Of a stretch of DNA of 64,000 nucleotides, positions 25,458-34,479 are shown piece by piece. Source of the stretch: CAVUNY01 sp963768585 (lineage in GTDB: Bacteria > Chloroflexota > Anaerolineae > Anaerolineales > Anaerolineaceae); assembly GCA_963768585.1 (NCBI GenBank), contig CAVYIF010000012.1:48105-112104 (forward strand). Reading direction: 5' to 3'. The stretch's first letter is position 1. Every line of letters starts with the position of its first letter. Made by a program: the position numbers and the translations under genes. The notes under the pieces were generated by a model. It saw nothing but the letters and a program-made list of their open reading frames with translations. It was not told where the DNA came from and made no database searches.

Positions 25458-27239
25458 TCAACTGCCCGAACCGATTTTATCGATTTGCCAGCTCTTGCCG
25501 TTCTTGATCAGAACGAAAGAGCGTGTATTTTTCCCTTCCGACCATCCCGCTGCCGGGTTTTGGGTAAGACTGACCCAAAGCTTGACTGAATAAGTCAGTT
25601 GATCGGTTCCAGGTTGGTTCAGGGTAATTGCTACCGCCGAGATCGATTTAAAGCCTTGCGCTTCTTTTTCCAGGTCAGACTGTTGGATGCTCTTCTGGGC
25701 TTGCGTGGAAAGGAACCCCCAGGCATTGGCTGCGTTTTTGTCATGTAAAGCCTGCACATACTCAAGAATGACCTGATCCGCCGCCAAAAAATTTCCTTCT
25801 GGGGTCATAGGCGGCACGGCATGTACAATGAAAGTGTTGATTCGCCAGGCGCCGTTTTCCTTGCCCAGCACAAAAGCGCGGTGGATTGGGCTGACAAAAT
25901 TGAGTCCGACATCTACCAGCACCTGCCCCGTTCCAGCCAGCTCCTGGGTACTGGAAATTCCGAAACTGAGAAAGTTGTTTTGGATGCCCAGCAGGTCTGG
26001 CAGCAGGTCGCCGCTTTGAATATCGGCCTGCAGCATGCTGCTCAGGTCATGCAAGCTGCTTTTGCCTGTGGGATCTGCTTTAAAGGTCGTCAGAAAATCC
26101 TCGACCACTTTCGCGGCTTCATCTGTATTCACGCTTACCGGCGTACCACTGGCTTGAGCATACAATTGTTCCGCGAAAAACTCGATAGCTTGCATATCGC
26201 TCTGCGTGGCGCTTGTGCTGCCTTTGCCGGAAAAAACCAGTTGAATGTTCAAGGCATCCGCCGTGGCTTGAGAGCTGGGGGCATAATCGAAATTATTTAA
26301 GCTATCCACCCATTGATAAAGCTGGTTAAGCTGCTGGCTGGTCAGCCAGGTTTGGCCGAGATCGGTGGCTTTCCCATTTTTGCAGCTGGTTGCGCTGGCC
26401 ACCCCGGTTACGTATACTGAAAGGTCATCACAGAAACCGGCCAGCCCGCCGGAGCGGTGCCAGCCGATTGCCAACCCGGCCGCCGCGCTGGAGTGCCCAC
26501 TCTGGGTTTCATCCGCGACAATCTGCGCCCAGGCAGCCATGCTGCGCTGCTCGAAGCCTGAAGCCTGGGCAGAACCCGTGCCTGAGAAATTCAAGAAACC
26601 CTGGGAGTTGCTCATGGAAAAGGGCTTATAGCTCTGGAGATAATGGGATAATTCTTCCGTCCGCATTTTCTCGACATACGGAACCCTATTAAGGACGCCA
26701 TAGCATGGACCGGAGGCCGCTTCCTGGTTTTCAGTAAACAGGTAGGTCTGGCATTGGTCACCTTGTCCAACCGAGTAGGTCATACCAGGTTCGGTCAACA
26801 CCGGCCCGGGGACAAATATCATCTGGCTTCCATCCTGGTTGCTGTGTGCCTCGTACTGCAGGTTGTTGACTGAGAGGATCACGCGGTAGCCATCGACCAC
26901 GTGCATGGCGCACATAATCCCGTCCTGGGGCACCCCCAGGCAGCTATCCGGCCACTGCACGGGCTGAATGTCTACAACCTGGATGGCATCGATCGTCGTT
27001 TTCGATTTTTCGGCGAGCATGGTTTTGGCCGCCAGGACAACTGAGTCAGCGCTGCCGGTGGGTGTCACCTCCGGCATGGGCGATGGCAGACGGACAGGGG
27101 TGGTCGTCGGCTGTGAAGTGGGCCTACTCGTCTGCGCGGTCTGGGCACAGGCAACTAAAAGAATGGCCCCCAATGAAAGCGCCAGAACGGCATACAGCCC
27201 TCTGGCAGGCAGTTTTGTAAAAATTTTGAGTCGATACAT
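25458..27239 (-). CDS. Large lipoprotein of unknown function
   Basis: 593 residues. Signal peptide with lipobox LVAC, then a Thr/Pro-rich linker (35-65). Residues 65-150 hold AAKTMLAEKSKTTIDAIQVV, VQWPDSCLGVPQDGIMCAMH and VDGYRVILSVNNLQYEAHSN, a small domain often seen in secreted Chloroflexi proteins (WPDSCLG with paired Cys). The middle part has GWHRSGGLAGFCDDLSVYVT and paired Cys. The C-terminal 100 residues (ILEYVQALHDKNAANAWGFL to IKNGKSWQIDKIG) resemble NTF2-like/DUF4878 folds. I cannot assign a function. It lies 33 bases after the TMEM175-type gene on the same strand. Confidence 0.75.
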   Translation of the reverse strand: MYRLKIFTKLPARGLYAVLALSLGAILLVACAQTAQTSRPTSQPTTTPVRLPSPMPEVTPTGSADSVVLAAKTMLAEKSKTTIDAIQVVDIQPVQWPDSCLGVPQDGIMCAMHVVDGYRVILSVNNLQYEAHSNQDGSQMIFVPGPVLTEPGMTYSVGQGDQCQTYLFTENQEAASGPCYGVLNRVPYVEKMRTEELSHYLQSYKPFSMSNSQGFLNFSGTGSAQASGFEQRSMAAWAQIVADETQSGHSSAAAGLAIGWHRSGGLAGFCDDLSVYVTGVASATSCKNGKATDLGQTWLTSQQLNQLYQWVDSLNNFDYAPSSQATADALNIQLVFSGKGSTSATQSDMQAIEFFAEQLYAQASGTPVSVNTDEAAKVVEDFLTTFKADPTGKSSLHDLSSMLQADIQSGDLLPDLLGIQNNFLSFGISSTQELAGTGQVLVDVGLNFVSPIHRAFVLGKENGAWRINTFIVHAVPPMTPEGNFLAADQVILEYVQALHDKNAANAWGFLSTQAQKSIQQSDLEKEAQGFKSISAVAITLNQPGTDQLTYSVKLWVSLTQNPAAGWSEGKNTRSFVLIKNGKSWQIDKIGSGS

Positions 27240-27272
27240 ATTTCACTTTACCTTTTAAAAATAAAAAAATGT

Positions 27273-27908
27273 TTATCTTACGATCAAGGCAGCTGGCATG
27301 GTCAGAATCCATGAAAACTTAGCAAGGTCGGGATGAATAAAGGCCAACCCCACCGACAGCAGAAAAACAACCGGAACGGTGAGGATGGAAAGCAGGTTGC
27401 GCCGGGCCATCCCGGCATCAAAATTCTTTTCAAGCAGATGATTTTCACGCGAGGCGTACCACCATAAAACCGCAGACAGCAACCCGGTCGCGGCAATGCT
27501 CAAGGCATAGAAGATGGTCGCCGTACGGTTGCCATTCTCGCTGATCACTGCCGTGGGGAAAGGGATGAAGGCGATGGACATTAAAACCAACAGGTTGAGC
27601 AGCAGCAGATTGTTGTCATAGCGCATGATATAGCGGTAGCGGCGGTGGTGGGCAATCCAAAAATTGCCGATCACCAGAAAACTGATCGCGAAGCTCAGAT
27701 ACTTTGGCCAGATACCTGCCAGGTTGGCCAACAGCTGCTGGTCCGACAGGCCAGCCGCATCCGTTGGCAGGCGGATCTCCAATGCCAGCAGCGTGATGGC
27801 AATCGCGAAAACCGCGTCGCTAAAGAAGACCAGCCTTTCCAATCCGGCTTCATCCTCAAATCGCTGGGACAGGTTGCTTTTTTTACCAGAGAATAAATTT
27901 GAAGGCAT
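27273..27908 (-). CDS. TMEM175-family (DUF1211) potassium channel
   Basis: 211 residues with six membrane helices. The family signature is present in helix 1: LERLVFFSDAVFAIAITLLA (R-x3-FSD), followed by ALEIRLPTD, and SFLVIGNFWIAHHRRYRYI in helix 3. Bacterial TMEM175 proteins form tetrameric K+-permeable channels with the FSDAVFAIAIT helix lining the pore. A second, damaged copy is at 37030-37652. It is the first gene of the leftward run that continues into the lipoproteins. Confidence 0.92.
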   Translation of the reverse strand: MPSNLFSGKKSNLSQRFEDEAGLERLVFFSDAVFAIAITLLALEIRLPTDAAGLSDQQLLANLAGIWPKYLSFAISFLVIGNFWIAHHRRYRYIMRYDNNLLLLNLLVLMSIAFIPFPTAVISENGNRTATIFYALSIAATGLLSAVLWWYASRENHLLEKNFDAGMARRNLLSILTVPVVFLLSVGLAFIHPDLAKFSWILTMPAALIVR

Positions 27909-28003
27909 ACCAATTACTCCAATGAGGTGTCCAGGTCAATTCTGGTATTTTTAAAGGAAACGCACGAACAGTGGCATGAAGACCCATCAGATTTTCTTCC
28001 TGC

Positions 28004-28387
28004 TCATTCCACATCCTTACCGGTGTGCGAATAGGCTGCCCGGATGGCGGCAATCAACTCACCGTCGGGCTTTTGTTTGCTGACAAAGGCAACTGCGCCC
28101 ACCCGAGCGCTTTGTTCCTGGGTAGCAAGATCGTCGTACAGGCTAAGGATAACCACGGCACAGTGCGAGAAGTCGCGGGCCAGGCGCTCGGTCACAGACA
28201 GGCCATCCAGTCCTTGCAGACGTATGCTCATCACAACCACATCCGGCTGAAGATCGCGCACCAACTGCAGCACTTCCCAACCGTCATTCGTCTCGCCGAC
28301 CACCACAAAATCCGGCTCCAATAAAAGCCGCATGCGCACGCCGCGCCGGATTCGGGCTTCCTCATCTGCAATTAGGATCTTGATCAT
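28004..28387 (-). CDS. Single-domain receiver protein lacking the phosphoacceptor Asp
   Basis: 127 residues from MIKILIADEEARIRRGV. It is a CheY-like receiver with no output domain. The acidic pocket reads DEE, the late Lys is present (FVSKQKP), and the dimer-face helix is normal, but the phosphoacceptor site reads PDVVVMSIRLQGLDG with Ser54 (codon AGC) where Asp is expected. It therefore should not be phosphorylated in the normal way and may work as a constitutive partner or decoy. It is divergent from an intact response regulator and kinase (28512-31223). Confidence 0.85.
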   Translation of the reverse strand: MIKILIADEEARIRRGVRMRLLLEPDFVVVGETNDGWEVLQLVRDLQPDVVVMSIRLQGLDGLSVTERLARDFSHCAVVILSLYDDLATQEQSARVGAVAFVSKQKPDGELIAAIRAAYSHTGKDVE

Positions 28388-28511
28388 ATGCTTAGTGTAG
28401 GACGGTGCCCGCTGATTTGCATCGGGCATAGGATCGGACTGCATCTAGGACTTAAGACTGAGACCCAATCGGGGGCAAGAAAGTTATAATTATGAAGAAA
28501 GGGAAACATAT

Positions 28512-29153
28512 ATGACCATCCGAATATTGCTTGCAGATGATCACGCCGTCGTCCGACAAGGTTTGAAAATGTTTCTGGGTTTGGATTCAGACCTGGAAGT
28601 GGTTGGCGAGGCGGAAAACGGCGAAGAAGCCATCCAGTTGACCGAGGACCTCCACCCCGATGTGGTCTTGATGGATCTGCTCATGCCCATCATGGATGGA
28701 ATCTCAGCCACTGCCGCCATCCGGCGGGATTTTCCGGATACGGAAGTGATTGCCCTGACCAGCGTGCTCGAAGATGCTTCTGTCACAGGAGCCATGCGGG
28801 CCGGCGCGACCGGCTACCTGTTGAAGGATACCAAGGCGGATGACCTCTGCCGGGCGATTAAGGCGGCGGCATCCGGGCAGGTGCAGCTTTCTCCGCAGGC
28901 TGCCGCGCGCTTGATCCGGGAAGTTCAAGCGCCGGAGAGTCCCGAAAAACTAACCGAACGTGAAACCGAAGTACTGCGCTTGCTGGCATTGGGGCGGGCC
29001 AACAAAGAGCTCTCGCTCGAACTGGGAATCAGCGAAAAAACGGTTAAGACCCATGTCAGCAGCATCCTTGCAAAACTAAACGTCCCCAGCCGGACGCAGG
29101 CCGCCCTGCACGCCGTGCGCATTGGACTGGTCTCCATCGAGGAAACCGGATAG
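28512..29153 (+). CDS. NarL/FixJ-family response regulator
   Basis: 213 residues. Receiver domain 1-120: ADDHAVVRQG acidic pair, phosphoacceptor Asp55 in DVVLMDLLMPIMDGISA, Thr in ALTSVLE, Lys in YLLKDTKADDL. LuxR/GerE DNA-binding domain about 148-205: KLTERETEVLRLLALGRANK, ELSLELGISEKTVKTHVSSI, LAKLNVPSRTQA. It lies 6 bases upstream of the sensor kinase gene, so the two form a two-component system. All key residues are intact. Confidence 0.95.
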   Translation: MTIRILLADDHAVVRQGLKMFLGLDSDLEVVGEAENGEEAIQLTEDLHPDVVLMDLLMPIMDGISATAAIRRDFPDTEVIALTSVLEDASVTGAMRAGATGYLLKDTKADDLCRAIKAAASGQVQLSPQAAARLIREVQAPESPEKLTERETEVLRLLALGRANKELSLELGISEKTVKTHVSSILAKLNVPSRTQAALHAVRIGLVSIEETG

Positions 29154-29159
29154 CAAGCC

Positions 29160-31223
29160 ATGTTCAAGCAATCCAAACTGGGAATCAGGATCAAGATCAC
29201 TGCCGGGCTGCTTGTCTTCCTGCTGATTCTGGCTGCCGCCACCAGCTGGTTGGTGACACGCGGTTTCAACCAGGCCGAGCAAACCGCGGTCGGGCGCAGC
29301 GCAGAAAGCCTGCAGAAGCAGAGTAAGGCGAATCTGGTCCAGTTGACCACGTTGGAGGCACAGCTCTACAACGCGGCGCTGGTTAATGCCGCTAACCTGA
29401 CCCAAATCGCCGCCAATTACGTCGTCAATGCCCACTCCGAGGGGAAAATCATCGATTGGCAAAACAGCCCCATCCATACGGTATGGTCGAGTTCTCAGTT
29501 GACCCGCAGCCCGGATGGCTTGCTTTACTATGATGCCAATCCAGACCGGCGCACCGAAGTATTGCACCCGGGGAACATCTCGCCGGATGCGCAAACCGAC
29601 GCTTCTTTGCGCAATACGGCCATTTTGGACGACCTTTTCCCATCCTTGCTGCCGCGGGCCGCAGCCGGTGTGGGGATTTATTTTCAAGGTTCGCAGTTAA
29701 CTTTCCGCTATTATCCGGTGCGGAATTTACCCCAGGTCGAAATCGAAAATGGAGCTGCCAAGGCCGCCCAGAACATGCACATTGAAGATTTTCCTGTCGC
29801 ACCAGGCAACAACCCGGATCGCAAGACCGTCTGGCTGCCGCCCTATGTGGACGATGCCGGTCAGGGGTTGCTGGTTAGCGCCAACACTCCCATCTATTTC
29901 GGCGACGATTTCCAGGGCTTCATCGGCATCGACATTTCATTGGCGCAGCTGATCGAGCAGTTAAACAGTCTGAAACCCACCCCGGGCAGCTTCGCCTTTC
30001 TGATGGATGCGAACGGCCGTTTGATCGCGGCCCCGCCTGCGGGCGCCGCTCTGCTGGCCGGACGCAACCTCTCCGCCCAGGAATCCTCGCCAACCGGCTT
30101 ATTGGGCCTGTCCCTGGCTGAAATGAGCCCACACTTGCCCCCCCTGCTCTCAGCTGCTCAGGCTTCAAAGACCGGCATCATGCAGATCGACCTGGACGGT
30201 GAAACCATGCTCGTGACGTACGCCCCGCTCGCGGACCAGGGTTGGAATCTGTCCATCGTGGTACCGCTAAGCGAGGTTACCGGTGAATCAAAGTCAGCCG
30301 CCCTGGCAATTCGCAGCGATGGACTGGTCACAGTGCGCAACACCCTGCTAACCATGGGTTTTTTCTTCCTGCTCGCAACGATTGCCAGTCTTTGGTTCAG
30401 CCAGCGTTTTCTCAACCGTCCACTGCGCCAGCTCATGCAAGGTGTGCGCGAGATTGCTTCCGGAAGCCAGGGGGTGTCCGTTCCGGTCAATTCACAGGAC
30501 GAACTGGGGGAGCTGGCCGCATCCTTCAACCAGATGTCCGCGGAACTCAATCAGCGCACCCAGCAGCTGACCCAGACAAACAACGAGCTCCAGGTCAAAA
30601 AAGCCGAGGTCAAGTTAGCCGCGTTGGAAGAACGGCAGCGCCTGGCGCGCGAACTGCACAACTCAGTTTCCCAGGCCCTGTACGGAATCGCACTGGGATC
30701 GCGCACGGCCCGCACCCTTCTCGAGCGCGGCGAGCCCGCCAAAGCCGCCGAACCGCTGGATTACGTCCTTTCTCTGGCCGAAGCGGGTCTTTCCGAAATG
30801 CGCGCCCTGATCTTCGAACTGCGGCCGGAATCGCTCAAGAACGAAGGTTTGGTCGCCGCTTTGATTAAACAATCCGATGCCCTGCAGGCGCGCCACAAGC
30901 TGGATGTGGTTACCTCGTTCTGCCCAGAACCGGATATCTCGCTGGATGCCAAAGAAACGCTCTACCGGGTCGCCCAGGAAGCCATGCACAACATCGCCAG
31001 GCATGCCAAAGCCACCCGCATCACACTGTCGCTGCTGCATGCGGACGGTAAACTTACCCTCGAAGTGCGTGACAATGGCAAAGGCTTCGACCCGGATGGT
31101 GATTTCCCCGGCCATCTGGGGCTAAAATCCATGCGCGAACGGGTGGCGAATATCGGCGGGGCGTTCCACATCACCAGCCGGCCCGGCGAAGGAACGGTGG
31201 TGACTGTGCATTTAACCGCTTAG
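29160..31223 (+). CDS. Membrane sensor histidine kinase (Cache, HAMP, HisKA_3)
   Basis: 687 residues. Membrane helix 1 at about 9-30; a large outer sensor region to about 390 of double-Cache type (SANTPIYFGDDFQGFIGIDI, SFAFLMDANGRLIAAPP); membrane helix 2 (LLTMGFFFLLATIASLW); HAMP domain (RFLNRPLRQLMQGVREIASG); coiled coil; dimerisation domain with His500 in ARELHNSVSQALYGIALGSR; and HATPase with EAMHNIARHAKATRI, DNGKGFDPDG and GLKSMRERVANIGG. It should phosphorylate the regulator encoded just upstream. The signal is not evident; Cache domains bind small molecules. Confidence 0.95.
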   Translation: MFKQSKLGIRIKITAGLLVFLLILAAATSWLVTRGFNQAEQTAVGRSAESLQKQSKANLVQLTTLEAQLYNAALVNAANLTQIAANYVVNAHSEGKIIDWQNSPIHTVWSSSQLTRSPDGLLYYDANPDRRTEVLHPGNISPDAQTDASLRNTAILDDLFPSLLPRAAAGVGIYFQGSQLTFRYYPVRNLPQVEIENGAAKAAQNMHIEDFPVAPGNNPDRKTVWLPPYVDDAGQGLLVSANTPIYFGDDFQGFIGIDISLAQLIEQLNSLKPTPGSFAFLMDANGRLIAAPPAGAALLAGRNLSAQESSPTGLLGLSLAEMSPHLPPLLSAAQASKTGIMQIDLDGETMLVTYAPLADQGWNLSIVVPLSEVTGESKSAALAIRSDGLVTVRNTLLTMGFFFLLATIASLWFSQRFLNRPLRQLMQGVREIASGSQGVSVPVNSQDELGELAASFNQMSAELNQRTQQLTQTNNELQVKKAEVKLAALEERQRLARELHNSVSQALYGIALGSRTARTLLERGEPAKAAEPLDYVLSLAEAGLSEMRALIFELRPESLKNEGLVAALIKQSDALQARHKLDVVTSFCPEPDISLDAKETLYRVAQEAMHNIARHAKATRITLSLLHADGKLTLEVRDNGKGFDPDGDFPGHLGLKSMRERVANIGGAFHITSRPGEGTVVTVHLTA

Positions 31224-31334
31224 CCCATAGGGCGAAAGATAGAGGGCTATCTCGGCCTTAAGACGGATGACGAAAATTTCCGGTTGACTAAAATGGTTTC
31301 AAACATCCCAATCGTTATTTCACCTGGAGGATCC

Positions 31335-32111
31335 ATGAAACCTGAACTGACCGCTTCTTCGCTTTCGTCGCTTGAAAGCCCCCACATGCCCTGGCGGGCG
31401 CTTATTGAAAGGCGCCCAATTCTCTCAGCCGTGATCATTTCTATCGCGGATATTCTGATTTCATTTGCAATTGGATTGGCTGCCAAAGCGCTGCTGCCCC
31501 AGTTTCAGCCCGACTTCGTGACCCTGGTCGTCATGACTGTACTGGTGGCCCTGGCGCTGTCTGCCCTGGGCTGGTGGAAAGCCGCCGGTTTCAACCCACC
31601 GGCCGAATGGCGTAATGTGGGCCTGGTTGTGATTCCCTTCGCGATCGTGATCGGGCTGCCTTTCTTGAAGGGCATCCAAACCAGCGATTGGGGCACTTTC
31701 GCTTATTTGGTCGCCGGCTACGCCATGACAGGGTTCATGGAAGAAGGCCTGATGCGCGGCATCGTTCTGCGCATGCTAAAACCGACCGGTATCACCCGCA
31801 GCGTGGTCATTTCCTCCTTATTGTTCGCGATGCTGCATATGACCAACTTTCTTTTTCGCAGCCCGGCGATTGTCCTGGCACAGATGCTGGGCGCCTTCGT
31901 GCACGGCATTGGGCTTTCAGCTATCCGCTTGCGCACCAACACCATCTGGTTTGTGGTAATTTTGCACGGCTTGCATGATCTTTTCTTGAAATATACCAAC
32001 TTCCCGGCGATCCCGCTGGATGTGGTTCAGGTAACTTTGATCATGGTGTATGGAATCTATATCCTGCGCTCCTGGAAAAGACAGGACGCCGCAAAAACTG
32101 TAACGGTCTAA
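31335..32111 (+). CDS. CPBP-family intramembrane metalloprotease
   Basis: 258 residues from MKPELTASSLSSLE; GGAGG lies 8 bases upstream, so the earlier in-frame ATG at 31284 is rejected. About seven membrane helices. Motif 1 is YAMTGFMEEGLMRGIVLRML (EExxxR), motif 2 is SLLFAMLHMTNFLF, motif 3 is GAFVHGIGLSAIRL. It differs from the copy at 23538-24482 in lacking the GWR form. It follows the two-component system by 110 bases, and its end is convergent with a CPBP pseudogene. Substrate unknown. Confidence 0.9.
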   Translation: MKPELTASSLSSLESPHMPWRALIERRPILSAVIISIADILISFAIGLAAKALLPQFQPDFVTLVVMTVLVALALSALGWWKAAGFNPPAEWRNVGLVVIPFAIVIGLPFLKGIQTSDWGTFAYLVAGYAMTGFMEEGLMRGIVLRMLKPTGITRSVVISSLLFAMLHMTNFLFRSPAIVLAQMLGAFVHGIGLSAIRLRTNTIWFVVILHGLHDLFLKYTNFPAIPLDVVQVTLIMVYGIYILRSWKRQDAAKTVTV

Positions 32112-32121
32112 AAATACTGAT

Positions 32122-32560
32122 TCACCTTTCCAAAGAAGTACACCGAAAAAATTTACCCCACTCAAGCGCTACCACCGGTAGCGCTTGGATCAGGCTGAGC
32201 CAGAGTCCAGCATCGGTTACCCAATAGTGAATGATTGCCCCGGTCAGATTGGCAGTGGCGTGAAACAAATTGACCAAAACCACGCTGCTGCCAATCTTGT
32301 TGTGCGGCCCAGTGTAGCGCATAATTAACAGGATCGTTTGCAAAACAAACTCCTAGATTCAGATAACCGACTGTGTGGTGCCATCGATAAAATGCAAAGG
32401 TAGGCGCCGACACCCCACACAACCCCCAGGATCAGGCTGGCTTGAAGCGGGCTGAAACGGTCCTGCAGCCGGTCGAGAGTCCAACCGCGCCTCCATAACG
32501 TCTTGATCCCATCCAAATTGATAAATTCACCCGCGACAAGCATTTATAGGCGATTATCTT
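32122..32560 (-). pseudogene. Broken CPBP protease gene
   Basis: Three minus frames join into a CPBP-like C-terminal half: RRGWTLDRLQDRFSPLQASL with ILGVVWGVGAYLCILSM, then YRWHHTVGYLNLGV, then LQTILLIMRYTGPHNKIGSS, VVLVNLFHATANLTGAIIHY and WVTDAGLWLSLIQALPVVAL. The EExGWRG motif is eroded (only RRGW remains) and the HxP motif is frameshifted, so the protein would be inactive. No signal for the N-terminal half is seen upstream of 32560. Confidence 0.65.
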
Positions 32561-32639
32561 TTCAAGAGTTTTTTTCATAAAGCAGTCTTTTAGATCGTCT
32601 ATAATATACAAGAAAGGGGAGTTCACGCCTATAAAATCA

Positions 32640-32990
32640 GGTTCATTGAGGAGGAATTTTCAAAGAGGGAAGATGCATGGTTTGACTAACCCGGTCGGAT
32701 GGCAAACCGCAATGGGGCCGGGTGGAGCCTTACAGGCATTTATTGAATCGCGCGAAAAAGGTCTGGTCCGATTCCTGGATGTGACCTCCACGGCAGCAAA
32801 GTACCGGCTGTGCATAAACAAAGCCTGGAACGCTTTGATTTCGATACAGTTAGTTTTACTGCCGGACAATTACCGGTCGATGCAGAATCCTTGTTATGCA
32901 ACTGCCTTTGATGAGTTAGCTGAAATGTGCCGGTAGCGCAACGCTGCGCTGCAACCGAATAAATCCATTGCCCGTCGGCCGTGGAAATGA
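32640..32990 (+). pseudogene. Aldo/keto reductase remnant
   Basis: Frame 1 gives MGPGGALQAFIESREKGLVR. A second frame gives GSKVPAVHKQSLERFDFDTV. The first frame resumes with LLPDNYRSMQNPCYATAFDE and LAEMCR, a stop, and then RNAALQPNKSIARRPWK. These are consecutive parts of the C-terminal half of aldo/keto reductases (ending KSIARRPW). Two frame changes and a stop are needed, and the N-terminal barrel half with the catalytic Tyr is missing, so it is a relic. Confidence 0.65.
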
Positions 32991-33086
32991 ACATGGATGC
33001 CGTTGAGTATGTTTTCGAACCGATTTTTTTTGCGAGGTCTCCCGCCTTATCCGCACTTCGCTCCTATATGTTTCTATTCAGGAGGA

Positions 33087-33797
33087 ATGATGAAAATCTG
33101 GGCACCCGTATTCACGATCTGCGTCACCCTGATTGCAGCATGTAACCCAAGTGCAGCCCACCCCATATCTACCGCCACAGCAGTATCCCCCACAATTGCT
33201 ACCCATACTGTCCAACCTACGCTCACCCCCATCCCTACCCGGCCTGCCACAGCCACGATTAAAGCCACTTCTATCCAACCTGCCACAGCCACCCTCTCGG
33301 CCACTGTCACACCGCTGCCCTCATCCTCTCAAGAAAAACTCAAGGATGAATGGCGGTTCGTTTTTAACGGCTCAATGGTTTTATTTTCCTCATGTGAATT
33401 GATGTACGAAACCCATGTACGGTACCAGAATGGCGAGATCGATGAGGCGAAAGCCAAATCAGATCTGGCGGTCGAATCAGACTTCTTTACCATCATCTAT
33501 AAACAGTTCATTAAGTGGTTAGATCCAAGTCAATCGGTTGCGCCTTATAAAGAAGATTTAGAGCGCGATATGGACGCTTGGATAGGATTTTGGGAACAGA
33601 TGAACAGTGGCGATATCGGTTCTCCGGCAATCACAGATCCATTATTTGAGACTTGTTCTTCACTTTTTGAAACCCAAAATCGTATCATTACAGCCGCGAT
33701 GGACGCAGGCATGACCGGGGATTCCGCCGATGAGCTGGCGCTCGAAATAGAAGAACTCCTGAATGATTTATATAACAGCGTGAGAGGAGATAATTAA
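33087..33797 (+). CDS. Small lipoprotein of unknown function
   Basis: About 236 residues from MMKIWAPVFTICVTLIAAC; AGGAGG sits directly upstream, so the earlier ATG at 32997 is rejected. Lipobox IAAC, then a Thr/Pro/Ala-rich linker to about residue 80, then an acidic, helical domain (ELMYETHVRYQNGEIDEAKA, LALEIEELLNDLYNSV) with two Cys residues (SSCELM and ETCSSL) that could pair. No family recognised. Codons are more AT-rich than those of the enzymes nearby. Confidence 0.7.
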   Translation: MMKIWAPVFTICVTLIAACNPSAAHPISTATAVSPTIATHTVQPTLTPIPTRPATATIKATSIQPATATLSATVTPLPSSSQEKLKDEWRFVFNGSMVLFSSCELMYETHVRYQNGEIDEAKAKSDLAVESDFFTIIYKQFIKWLDPSQSVAPYKEDLERDMDAWIGFWEQMNSGDIGSPAITDPLFETCSSLFETQNRIITAAMDAGMTGDSADELALEIEELLNDLYNSVRGDN

Positions 33798-34035
33798 TTC
33801 ATCCAACTCCGGCTCTAAGCATAAAGTCGTCATCCTCCGCACAGATGACTGTTCAACCCACACTTCTCTTAGGGGCTGGTATTTCCACAACCTTCATAAT
33901 ATAATGATTATTATGATATAGAATATCATTTATTCTGCCGACCCTTTCAAACCAGTTTTCAATCAATCGCGGACACTATCCGAACATCCCGAAAGTAAAA
34001 ACTGTATTCATAAAGAACCTCTCAAGGAGATTCGA

Positions 34036-34449
34036 ATGTTCCTATTCAAGCTTTTCATGCTGCTGCAGGTCGCCATTTTTCGCCTGACCAATGGTAAACT
34101 GGGCGCTTCCATGCGCGGCATGCCCGTGCTGCTGCTCACCACGGTCGGACGCAAAACAAAGAAAGTGCGCACCACCCCGCTCATCTACATCCGCGATGGC
34201 GAAAACTATGTCATCACCGCTTCAAACAACGGGAGTGACAGGCACCCATCCTGGTTGTATAATCTGAAAGCTTCCCCGCAAACCATCATTGAAGTTCCAG
34301 GAAAACAAATTCAGGCTGTTGCCCAGGTCGCTTCGCCCACGGAGCGGGAGCGGCTCTGGTCGCTGTTGGTAGCCCAGGCCCCTTATTTTGAAAGCTACAG
34401 GAAAGGCACTTCTCGAACCATACCGGTTGTGGTTTTAAAACCGGTCTGA
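34036..34449 (+). CDS. Deazaflavin-dependent nitroreductase-family protein (DDN-like)
   Basis: 137 residues of the F420H2-dependent DDN/FDOR-B family. Marks are the helical start FRLTNGKLGASMRGMPVLLL, then TTVGRKTKKVRTTPLIYIRD, GENYVITASNNGSDRHPSWL and YNLKASPQTIIEVPGK. The K-K-R-T-P and HPSW-NL elements hold the deazaflavin and phosphate. The substrate is unknown; relatives reduce quinones or nitro compounds. AAGGAG lies just before the ATG. Confidence 0.9.
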   Translation: MFLFKLFMLLQVAIFRLTNGKLGASMRGMPVLLLTTVGRKTKKVRTTPLIYIRDGENYVITASNNGSDRHPSWLYNLKASPQTIIEVPGKQIQAVAQVASPTERERLWSLLVAQAPYFESYRKGTSRTIPVVVLKPV

Positions 34450-34479
34450 CCGGGCCACGTTAATCCACGTAGAGGTATC

